Positions 19,157 through 28,079 of a stretch of DNA of 64,000 nucleotides are shown one piece after another (position 1 is the first letter of the stretch; every line of letters starts with the position of its first letter). The position numbers were made by a program, and so were the translations under genes. The notes under the pieces were generated by a model. It was not told the origin of the DNA, made no database searches, and worked only from the letters and a program-made list of their open reading frames with translations. The stretch is from Caldithrix sp. (lineage in GTDB: Bacteria > Zhuqueibacterota > Zhuqueibacteria > Thermofontimicrobiales > Sulfurfontimicrobiaceae), in assembly GCA_020722815.1 (NCBI GenBank), contig DYKB01000019.1, forward strand, positions 1 through 64,000, read 5' to 3'.

Positions 19157-22100
19157 ATGTTGAGTAAAAAATCAGGAAATAATCTGAGGTTGCTTTTTTT
19201 AGTGGGGGTGCTATTTTTGACACCCTGTCTTTTGAGGGCACAAACTGAATGGCAAATGGTCAATAATCCCAATGGTGGGCAGGTGACCGCCCTGGTCATC
19301 GATCCCATCAATCCACAGATTCTTTTTGCCGGTATCGATGGCGGGGGGGTTTATCAGAGTCTGAACGAAGGAACAACCTGGAAATCAAAATCAAATGGAT
19401 TGGAAAATCGCCAGGTGACCTGCCTGGCACTGAGCCCCAATGCACCATTATTCTTTTGTGGAACGCAGTCGGGATTGTATATTTCAAATGATTATGGGGA
19501 TAGCTGGCAGGCAGTCAATTTTGAAAAGGTCAAAATTTATCAAATTCAATTTCACCCGCTTCGCAAAGATGTCATTGGCATGGCGACGGCGATTGGTCTG
19601 TTTAAAAGTGAAGATAGCGGCGTAACCTGGACAAATATAACCAATGGACTGCCAGGAACGGCTATTTATTCGTTTTTATTCCATCCGAGTGAGACCAATA
19701 CGGTGTTTGCCGGGACAAAAAATGGCATTTTTATCAGTAATGACTTTGCGAAAACCTGGGCTGAAGCGGGTCTTTCAAACCGGACGGTCGTGAATATCAA
19801 AATGCATCCTTCTAGCAAAAATCTGATCTTTGCCGGTACGCTCGAAGATGGGGCGCATCGAAGCTACACTGGTGGGACGAAGTGGTATCATATTACCCAG
19901 TCGCTGAATATTTGGCGAATCAGTTTCCTGGAATGTGATCCGGTTGAAGTTGATGCTATTTATGCCGGTTTTTTCAATAGCGGTGTCTATCGAACGCGTG
20001 ATGCGGGCGACAATTGGGAATTAATCAATAATAATGGTTTGAAATATAATGTCCTGTCGTTTGCAATTAATCCAGTGAATCCGAAAATTATCTATGTCGG
20101 GACCGTCAATGGCGTTTATCGCTCAAAAAATAGTGGTACCTCCTGGAATCGCGTTTCGGATGGCCTGGTAGCGACCCATATAAAAGTTATCGAATTCAAT
20201 GCTTTGAAAAATGAACGTCTGTTTATCGGTCTAAATGGTGATCTGTTTCATTCAAATGATTATGGTAAATCCTGGGATAACTATAATAATTACTTTTTAA
20301 ATCTGGATATCAGCGATATTCGTGTCGCAGAACCAGATACCAGCGTGATTTGGGTTGCAACTTATGGTAACGGCCTTTATTTAAGTAAAACGGCGGGCCG
20401 GGCGTGGCAACAAACGAGTGAAATACGACATATCCAAAAAATCGGTCTTGATCGAGCGAATTATAAAAGAGTTTTTCTGGCGACCGATGGGGGGGTGTAT
20501 AAAACGCAGGATATGGGCGAAACCTGGGATGCGAAGAATTCTGGACTGGCAAATTTAAAAATCACGGCCCTCATTATTCATCCCCAAAATCGGGAAACCT
20601 TGTTTGCTGCTTCTATTAATGGAGGGATATATAAAACGACAAACGGTGGTGAACGGTGGTATCCGGTAAATGATGGATTGGGTGATTTGCAGGTTTTTAC
20701 ATTACTTCAGTATCTGCAAAACGACACTCAAGTCATCCTGGCAGGTACTGGCAAAGGGATTTACAGGACTGAAAATGAGGGGAAAAACTGGACACTTGTT
20801 AGTGCAGCCGATCATGCCGTGAATGAAATTGTTAAAACCGGTGGAAATTCGCCGGTTTTTTATGCGATTATTGATAGTAGTGAAGTAATCGCGAGTTTTA
20901 ATAATGGTGCTGATTGGGAACTGCTTAAAAATGACTATGGACACCACTTTACAACCCTGGCACCAGTACCAATGGCTTACGGTATCGTGTTTGGTGGGAC
21001 AAGGGGGAATGGACTTTTTCGTTTCCAGGCACCAGGCTCGCAACTAAAAATCGATCCGACTACTCTGGATTTTAATGACCTGAAACTGGACACAACGACG
21101 ACCCAATTTTTTACGATTACGAATGAAGGTGGTTCAACCTTGAGCATTTCCTCGATTGTCGTATCTGAGCCAGCGTTTACGATTTTAAAATTTCAGCAGA
21201 ATCTGGCCCCGGCTCAGTCTGAGAAGATTGGTGTACAATTCCATCCCGTGGCTGAAAAAAAATATGATGCGGTCATATCGATTGAATCAAACGATCCCGT
21301 TTCACCGCTTCGTCAGGTGACCGTGACAGGACGCGGCGTCTATCCCAAATTCGCCACCACCGCGACAAAAGTGAATTTTGGTAAAATTACGGTCGGTGAG
21401 AAAAAGAAAAAACAGCTTCAGATTTCAAATGCCGGAAGTGCACCACTCAAAATTTATGATTTTAAAGTGAATAAACCATATTTTAGTGTTAAATCCCAGT
21501 CGAAAACGCTTCAACCGGGTGAAAATTTACCACTTGATATTACTTTTGCACCGGTGGATACGGGTTATTTTTCCGATTCGCTCATTATTCGAACCGATAT
21601 CAAACGTCAGGCAATTTTTTTGGATGGGACAGGGATTGCGCCTCAATTTAAGCTGAGTGATTCGACGTATTCTTTTAACAAGATTTATGTTGGTGATTCT
21701 GCTTCCTGGAAATTTAAAATATTAAATCAAGGAAATGCAGCTTTACAAATCCATCGCCTGGTCAATCACGATTCACTGATTTTCCGGGTTACTCAGAAAG
21801 TGAAAACAGTGCCCGCGTTCTCATCAGCGGAAGTAACAGTCGCTTTTTTTCCGGCCGCGTCAAAAATTTATCAGGATACATTGTTTTTTAAGACGAACGA
21901 TGGTAATAAGCAATTGATGCTATTCGGAGAAGGCGTGCCAGCACCGCTTGAATTTTCAGCCCAACAACATGATTTTGGGAAAGTGCGCGCCGGAAAAACA
22001 TCGCCTCCCTGGGTATTGACCATAACAAATCCGGGAAATACACCCCTGAAACTGACCTGGTTTCAAGGGAAATTAAAAAATATTTTTGATTATCAATTGC

Positions 22101-25099
22101 CCGATTCCACGATCTCCGCGAATAACGCATTAAAAGTAAATTTTAAATTTCAGCCGGAAGCCGCTCGAACGTATCAGGATACAATTTATGTAAAAACAAA
22201 ATATTATGAAATGCAATTGGTCCTCAAGGGACAGGGTATTTATCCACAAATGGTTTTGTCAGATTCATTGCTCACTTTTGGAGATATCGAGCTGGGTAAA
22301 AATAAAGATTTGAATTTCAATATACAAAATTCAGGGGATGATACGCTGCATGTTCAAAAAATGGAACTGAATTCGGCTATATTTCAGATAGAACCGAAAG
22401 CCTGCCAGGTTGCATCAGGTCAAAAATGTGAAGTGAGCGTTAAATTTTCACCGGCAGATACGGTGAACTATCAAGCGTTATTAAAAATTTTCAGTGATTC
22501 GGGTGAGAAAAAAGTTCAGCTAACCGGAAGTGGGGTTCAATTTTCCCTTGCTGCCCCGGATTCTATTCATAATTTTAATAAAATTCTGTTAGATACCAAA
22601 GCCTATTGGACTTTTTTTCTGTATAATCGCGGGAATCGGGAAGTCAAAATTAATTTAATGAAGCTGGTCGAGGGAACTACATTTTCCATTACGCCGTCGC
22701 AAGCGGTGATTCCGACGGCGGATAGTCTGCAGGCCATGATCACTTTTCAGCCCAAGGCTGCGCAATTGTATGTTGACACCCTTAAAATTTTATATACGAA
22801 TAATCGTCAAATGTCACTGGTGTTAATTGGTGAAGGGTATGAACGACGAAAGGATGCGCCATTTTTAATGGTAAGTCCGGATTCGGTGCGATTTGGGAAA
22901 GTACGCATCGGGAATACGAAAACCGAAACCATCCGGCTGAGCAATGTGGGTAATGGGCAGCTTCAACTTTTGAAATGGCAGAAACAAAATCCCGAATTCG
23001 TAATTCCTTCGATGCCGTCTACGCTGGATTCGGGAGAATCCGTCACATTAAATGTGATTTTTCAACCCAATCAGCGGAAAACCTATCGGGATCGATGGAC
23101 GATTGAGACGAACATCAATCAACCAACAATAATCCTGGAAGGAACCGGCATTGCTCCCCAGTTAAGTGCATCGAAATCAGCTTGTGAATTTCCCATCACG
23201 TTGGTTGATAGCACGGCACAGGCTGAGCTAATCATTAAAAATCATGGCAATGATAGTTTAATTATTAATTCAATCATTGTTGAACCTCAAGAATTTTCGG
23301 TTACCCCGGATTCAGAAGTTATCAATGCCGGGGATTCACTTGTCCTGAAGTTAAAATTCCAACCAAAGGCAAAAGGTCTTTACAAAGGTTGGTTGACCAT
23401 TAAAAGCAATGATCCGGAAAAATCCGAGTATCGAATTGAATTAACTGGTTCAGCAACGGCTGGTGATCGCACCAGGCCTTCAATATTGCATGCACCGTAT
23501 ACATTGCATCCCATGAATCAGCCCATTCAGCTTTCCGCGCAGATAAGTGATGATGCTTCCGGAATTCAAGCGGCAAAGCTCTATTTCCGGAATGGAAGTG
23601 AATCGACATTTTCGGGCGTTAAGGATTTTGTTCAAGGTTCGGCGACGATACCGGCTGAATATACGAACTGCCAGGGAATTGAGTACTACATCGAAGCCAT
23701 CGATGGTTCAGGAAATCAGGCGCGATTGCCAGAAAGTACCGTTTTTTGTATTTCAATACAGACAAATCCGGAAGGGGAATATCGACGGGATCAAAATGGT
23801 CAGGGCGTACCACAACCAGGAGGAAATGCGCAAACAGCTTATCGGATGATTTCCGTCCCCCTGCTGCTTGAAAAATCAGCCCCACAGAGCGTTCTTGGGG
23901 ATGAGTTAGGTGAGTATGACGAAAAAAAATGGGTCTTTGCGGAATATAATCCCGAAATATCCGGGTATCGCTACTATAATGAATCCAATATTGCCAATTT
24001 TACCCCTGGAAAAGCTTTTTGGCTCCTGTTAAAAGATGCCGGTATCATTATCAGAAGTGGTAAAGGTCAATCAGTACCCAGTTATCAGGCTTATCCAATT
24101 GTTCTCAAATCGGGCTGGAATCTGATCGCCAATCCGTTTTATTTTCCGATCGGATTCAATCATTTGAGGTTGAGCTCAGGGCGGCGTCCGGTTCTTTTTA
24201 ATTATCAGGCCCGTTGGGATACCGCCCAGACGATGGTTCCCTGGGAAGGATATGCGGTCTTAAACCCCCAGCCGCAAAATGATACGCTCTGGGTTGCAGC
24301 CCATTTGCCTGCCGGACTGGCAAAATCGGCTGAATTTTTGCCGTCAATTGACTGGCAGTTGAGCATTTCGGCAACTTGTGAGTCGGCGATTGATGATTTC
24401 AATACCCTTGGGACCTCCCCCTCCGCCGCTGATGGCTGGGATTGGCTGGATCTGCCAGAACCGCCGGAAGTTGGTGAATTTGTCAGCGTTTATTTTCATC
24501 ATACCGATTGGCAATCCGGTATGGACTATACATCTGATTTTCAACCGCCGGCCAATGGTGGAAATCAGTGGACATTTGCAGTGAAAACCAACATCGCCAA
24601 TTCTGAGGTTATTTTAAAGTTTCAGGGTTTGGAATCACTTCCAGAAAATTACACAGCAATTCTTATTGATGAAAAAATGAAATTGAGTTATAACCTTGCT
24701 GAGAAAAATGAATATCTGTTCCCGACTTCTCATTTACCAGAAATTAGAAAATTTAATCTCGTTGTCGGGAATAGCGATTTTATCAAGTCACAACAGGTTA
24801 ATTTGATAAAACTACCCACTGGATTTGCGTTGCATCCCTGTTTTCCAAACCCGGCGCAGCATAAGACGCTTATTTACTATTCCCTGGCGCAGGCGGGACC
24901 GATTAGCCTAACGATCTATAATCTACAGGGACAAAAAATCAAGCATATTCTGAAAAATCAGTGGTTCGAAGCGGGAAGTCATGGACATATCTGGGATGGA
25001 ACCGATGAATCCGGGGCGCCGGTGGCAAACGGAATTTATTTCTATCAGCTTCAGGCGCAGCAAAACAAGCTGGTACGGAAAGTGACAATTATACGTTAA
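19157..25099 (+). CDS. Giant secreted beta-propeller / ASH-repeat protein with sorting tail
   Basis: The product has 1980 residues from the start used here. After the signal peptide (to LLRAQ) come about 600 residues of sortilin/BNR-like propeller blades with repeated 'FAGT-x-x-G-hydrophobic-Y-x-S-x-x-x-G-x-x-W' units. Eight tandem ASH/HYDIN-type immunoglobulin domains follow (about 630-1430), each with a 'hydrophobic-DFGxhxhG...hxNxGxxxL' start. One further Ig-like domain (about 1435-1530), a region typical of FCB surface proteins, and a sorting tail beginning CFPNPAQHKT complete it. The start is set at 19157 (AGAGGAA upstream) rather than a GTG at 19106, so that the signal peptide begins MLSKKSG. 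It probably forms an extended surface or extracellular scaffold. The partner genes downstream are 53 and 2 bases apart. Confidence 0.85.
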   Translation: MLSKKSGNNLRLLFLVGVLFLTPCLLRAQTEWQMVNNPNGGQVTALVIDPINPQILFAGIDGGGVYQSLNEGTTWKSKSNGLENRQVTCLALSPNAPLFFCGTQSGLYISNDYGDSWQAVNFEKVKIYQIQFHPLRKDVIGMATAIGLFKSEDSGVTWTNITNGLPGTAIYSFLFHPSETNTVFAGTKNGIFISNDFAKTWAEAGLSNRTVVNIKMHPSSKNLIFAGTLEDGAHRSYTGGTKWYHITQSLNIWRISFLECDPVEVDAIYAGFFNSGVYRTRDAGDNWELINNNGLKYNVLSFAINPVNPKIIYVGTVNGVYRSKNSGTSWNRVSDGLVATHIKVIEFNALKNERLFIGLNGDLFHSNDYGKSWDNYNNYFLNLDISDIRVAEPDTSVIWVATYGNGLYLSKTAGRAWQQTSEIRHIQKIGLDRANYKRVFLATDGGVYKTQDMGETWDAKNSGLANLKITALIIHPQNRETLFAASINGGIYKTTNGGERWYPVNDGLGDLQVFTLLQYLQNDTQVILAGTGKGIYRTENEGKNWTLVSAADHAVNEIVKTGGNSPVFYAIIDSSEVIASFNNGADWELLKNDYGHHFTTLAPVPMAYGIVFGGTRGNGLFRFQAPGSQLKIDPTTLDFNDLKLDTTTTQFFTITNEGGSTLSISSIVVSEPAFTILKFQQNLAPAQSEKIGVQFHPVAEKKYDAVISIESNDPVSPLRQVTVTGRGVYPKFATTATKVNFGKITVGEKKKKQLQISNAGSAPLKIYDFKVNKPYFSVKSQSKTLQPGENLPLDITFAPVDTGYFSDSLIIRTDIKRQAIFLDGTGIAPQFKLSDSTYSFNKIYVGDSASWKFKILNQGNAALQIHRLVNHDSLIFRVTQKVKTVPAFSSAEVTVAFFPAASKIYQDTLFFKTNDGNKQLMLFGEGVPAPLEFSAQQHDFGKVRAGKTSPPWVLTITNPGNTPLKLTWFQGKLKNIFDYQLPDSTISANNALKVNFKFQPEAARTYQDTIYVKTKYYEMQLVLKGQGIYPQMVLSDSLLTFGDIELGKNKDLNFNIQNSGDDTLHVQKMELNSAIFQIEPKACQVASGQKCEVSVKFSPADTVNYQALLKIFSDSGEKKVQLTGSGVQFSLAAPDSIHNFNKILLDTKAYWTFFLYNRGNREVKINLMKLVEGTTFSITPSQAVIPTADSLQAMITFQPKAAQLYVDTLKILYTNNRQMSLVLIGEGYERRKDAPFLMVSPDSVRFGKVRIGNTKTETIRLSNVGNGQLQLLKWQKQNPEFVIPSMPSTLDSGESVTLNVIFQPNQRKTYRDRWTIETNINQPTIILEGTGIAPQLSASKSACEFPITLVDSTAQAELIIKNHGNDSLIINSIIVEPQEFSVTPDSEVINAGDSLVLKLKFQPKAKGLYKGWLTIKSNDPEKSEYRIELTGSATAGDRTRPSILHAPYTLHPMNQPIQLSAQISDDASGIQAAKLYFRNGSESTFSGVKDFVQGSATIPAEYTNCQGIEYYIEAIDGSGNQARLPESTVFCISIQTNPEGEYRRDQNGQGVPQPGGNAQTAYRMISVPLLLEKSAPQSVLGDELGEYDEKKWVFAEYNPEISGYRYYNESNIANFTPGKAFWLLLKDAGIIIRSGKGQSVPSYQAYPIVLKSGWNLIANPFYFPIGFNHLRLSSGRRPVLFNYQARWDTAQTMVPWEGYAVLNPQPQNDTLWVAAHLPAGLAKSAEFLPSIDWQLSISATCESAIDDFNTLGTSPSAADGWDWLDLPEPPEVGEFVSVYFHHTDWQSGMDYTSDFQPPANGGNQWTFAVKTNIANSEVILKFQGLESLPENYTAILIDEKMKLSYNLAEKNEYLFPTSHLPEIRKFNLVVGNSDFIKSQQVNLIKLPTGFALHPCFPNPAQHKTLIYYSLAQAGPISLTIYNLQGQKIKHILKNQWFEAGSHGHIWDGTDESGAPVANGIYFYQLQAQQNKLVRKVTIIR

Positions 25100-25152
25100 A
25101 TTTAGATTTTTTTGAATTATTTGCATAAGATTAAATTAAAGGGGAAATTTTA

Positions 25153-28077
25153 ATGAAAGCAGACGGAAACAGGCTTATACGATTTTTTTTAATCCTCCTG
25201 CTACTTGCTGGAATTGTTATGGGTGATGCACAGGAGGTGGAAAAACAAAAGTCGTTGGTCATTCAATTGCTGGCGGAAAAAAAGCACCAGGCTGCGATTG
25301 ATACCTTGAAAGCGATGCGTTTGCAGCGGCAGGAAGATCCGGAATTGTACTATCTGTTAGGCAAAGCCTATTACAACATTGGCGATTATAAAAATGCCGA
25401 GGTGGCCTATAAAATGGCACTCTACTTTAAAAATGCCCATGTTGCGGCTAACTATGAACTTGGTCTGACGAAGTTAAAGCAAAATTTACCGGCTGAAGCC
25501 ATTTATTTTTTCGATCAGGTGGTGCAAATTCAACCGGATTATGATGAGGCCAGGCGCCGGCTAGGCGAGGCATATTATCGGGTCGATAAATATCAACCCG
25601 CACTGGATGCTTTAAATTGGCTGATAAAGAAAAATGATCGGGATTATGAATCCTACTATTTTGTTGGACTGGTGCGGTGGAAGCAAAATCTGCATGATGC
25701 TGCTGTCTGGAATTTTCAACAAAGTTTAGGGGTAAAACCGGATTATTTGCCGGCTTTGCGCGCGTTGAGTCAACTTTATACCAATTTTGACCGGGGAATC
25801 GATGCGCTGCCGATTTATGAGAAGATCATTGAAATTTCTCCCGATTCGCTGAAAGATAAAAATGCGGTACGCGAATTGTTTTTCCAACGCGGGAAAATGC
25901 GTTTTCAAAAAGACAGTTTGATGACTGCATTGAATGATTTTCAGAAAGTTTTGATCCTTGATCCCATGCATAAAGAGGCACGGACGATTATGGATGAGGT
26001 TTATAAAAAACGGAATTATGATTCATTGATGACACAGGCCACCCAGGCATTGGCGGATCAAAATTTATTGGCCGCCCAGAGTCTCTTTTCCAAAGCGGTC
26101 TTGCAGGCCAAAAATAATTCGGAACAGGATTCCGCGAATAACTATCTGGATTCATTGAATTCGATGCTAAATATGCAAAAACTTGAATCCAAAATAAGTA
26201 TGCTGTTCAATCAGGCCGAAGAAGCTTTTAATAATGGCGAATATGAACTGGCGCTTAAATATTATCAGGAAATTTTAATACTAAATCCCTCGGATGAAGC
26301 TTCGCAAAGTGCGTTAAAAGAGACTGGTAGCATCAAATACTTTCTGGAGGCCACCAATGAATGGAAGGATGAAAATTGGAAGGCCGCACTGGAAAATTTT
26401 GAAAAAGTCATCTCTTTTTATCCGAATTTTCCAGGAATTAATGCAAAATATCAGGCATTGAAAAAAATTGAGCGCATCGAAACACAACGGGCAATAGTTC
26501 ATCGGGCCTTACGAAATGGTCATTATCAAACGGCAAAAAGTCTCTTTGAGCAGCTTTTTAAATTTGATTCCCAGAATCCGAAATTGTTTGAAACCTGGTT
26601 TTTAATTAAAAAATACCTGCTTGATTTTTATATCGCGACGGGAATTCAATTTTTACCCCATTTCGGGAGTGGCCTGTTGCTTCTTTTGCTTTTATCGGCC
26701 TTTTTATTCCCAAGAAGACCGGCACGATTTTTCAGTCGATTGAAATTAAGCACTGGCTTGATTTTAATAATTTTTCCAACAATTGCTTTGGTACTCGTCG
26801 GTATTTATTTGATGAAGGCGCCCATTCCCGCCGATGCCGATATTGAATTGGATTCCGAACATATTAGCTTGTTGCTGGAAGAAAATCAACCATTATCGGC
26901 AAAGATGGAAGCCGATTCGATTATTATCAGCAAATTAAGTCAGCTTGAATTGAAAAATGTCAATTTCAACCAGAATATAGGAGATAGTTCCAATTATCTG
27001 AAAATTTTAGGTGATACGTTAAAAAATCCACTCGAAATTCAATTCAATCAAATTAAAAAACCAGTGGTATTTGACAAAAATTATCTGGAATCATGGTCCA
27101 AACTGAACTTACGTCTTAAAAATTCCAATGTACAGATGACTTTTTTCCCACCGTTGCTGGTTGAGAGCAATCCATCCTGGTTGGTGGGGACAGTGAATGT
27201 TCCGGGCAAAATTTTGGTGAAAATTCCCAAATATGGTGAAATATTGAATGATACGACCGGAAACGCGATAAAAGTCAATTCACGGGAACTGGTTGGAATG
27301 CCGCTGGATGAAACCAGTGGCGTCAAATTCCAGACTTCGATCACCAATATGCAGATGTTGTTGAAAAAAGCACGATCCATTACTTTTCAGAATTTACCAG
27401 TTATCGATCTCAGTTACTTACGATTTGTTCCCGGTGATGGTGAAGTAAAAGTGCGAAGTGGATTGAAAAAAGCAAAAATTACTTTATCTTCAAATCATTT
27501 CACCAACAAGGAAATTGAAACTACCCGTAATTTTTATTTTTATCCCAATTATTTAACATTGAAAGCGATTCAAATTGAAAAAGATATTTTTAAACTGATG
27601 TTGGTGGGAAAATTGCGCAGCATTATCATTCGGAATGAAAATGGTCAATTTGAAGAGATGATGCCCAGCTATTTTAGCCTGATCAATGGGAAATGGCCCT
27701 GGGCACTTCCTGCTGCAGTAGCGGTTTGGTTCGTCGTCACGATTATCGGGATTGTTTTGCTGGTTAAATATAGTCGACGTGAGGAAAAACGCGTCATCGT
27801 TACAAAAATGCCGACCCCGGCAACGCCGAAGGTTGAGGAAAAGGTGATAACGGTATCATTTAAAGAACTCATTACACCGTTCCATACACATTGGCAGGAG
27901 CACTTAAATCGAACGTTAATTCCAGAATTGGAAAAACGAACGACGCAGCTAGAAGCCGATGTTCAGAACGAGAAAAATAGACAACGAAAGCGTGAAATCA
28001 CAAAGCTTTTAAATGATACAAAATTAATGTTAGATAATCATAAAAATGAATTGAACCATAAAGTAACTGAGGGATAA
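25153..28077 (+). CDS. TPR-repeat membrane protein with C-terminal module shared with the next gene
   Basis: The 974-residue protein has a signal-like segment (1-26), then about ten TPR-type helical repeats (about 30-470; examples ELYYLLGKAYYNIGDYKNAE and YELGLTKLKQNLPAEAI). Two membrane segments (about 505-522 and 533-556), a beta-rich region (about 560-840) and a third membrane segment (about 850-872) follow. The last ~70 residues form a charged helical tail. Residues 921-971 align without gaps with 564-614 of the next protein. The periplasmic or cytoplasmic side of each part is uncertain, but three segments would place the TPRs and the tail on opposite sides. The spacing (53 bases from the giant gene, 2 to the next) suggests an operon. 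No family name recognised. Confidence 0.75.
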   Translation: MKADGNRLIRFFLILLLLAGIVMGDAQEVEKQKSLVIQLLAEKKHQAAIDTLKAMRLQRQEDPELYYLLGKAYYNIGDYKNAEVAYKMALYFKNAHVAANYELGLTKLKQNLPAEAIYFFDQVVQIQPDYDEARRRLGEAYYRVDKYQPALDALNWLIKKNDRDYESYYFVGLVRWKQNLHDAAVWNFQQSLGVKPDYLPALRALSQLYTNFDRGIDALPIYEKIIEISPDSLKDKNAVRELFFQRGKMRFQKDSLMTALNDFQKVLILDPMHKEARTIMDEVYKKRNYDSLMTQATQALADQNLLAAQSLFSKAVLQAKNNSEQDSANNYLDSLNSMLNMQKLESKISMLFNQAEEAFNNGEYELALKYYQEILILNPSDEASQSALKETGSIKYFLEATNEWKDENWKAALENFEKVISFYPNFPGINAKYQALKKIERIETQRAIVHRALRNGHYQTAKSLFEQLFKFDSQNPKLFETWFLIKKYLLDFYIATGIQFLPHFGSGLLLLLLLSAFLFPRRPARFFSRLKLSTGLILIIFPTIALVLVGIYLMKAPIPADADIELDSEHISLLLEENQPLSAKMEADSIIISKLSQLELKNVNFNQNIGDSSNYLKILGDTLKNPLEIQFNQIKKPVVFDKNYLESWSKLNLRLKNSNVQMTFFPPLLVESNPSWLVGTVNVPGKILVKIPKYGEILNDTTGNAIKVNSRELVGMPLDETSGVKFQTSITNMQMLLKKARSITFQNLPVIDLSYLRFVPGDGEVKVRSGLKKAKITLSSNHFTNKEIETTRNFYFYPNYLTLKAIQIEKDIFKLMLVGKLRSIIIRNENGQFEEMMPSYFSLINGKWPWALPAAVAVWFVVTIIGIVLLVKYSRREEKRVIVTKMPTPATPKVEEKVITVSFKELITPFHTHWQEHLNRTLIPELEKRTTQLEADVQNEKNRQRKREITKLLNDTKLMLDNHKNELNHKVTEG

Positions 28078-28079
28078 AA

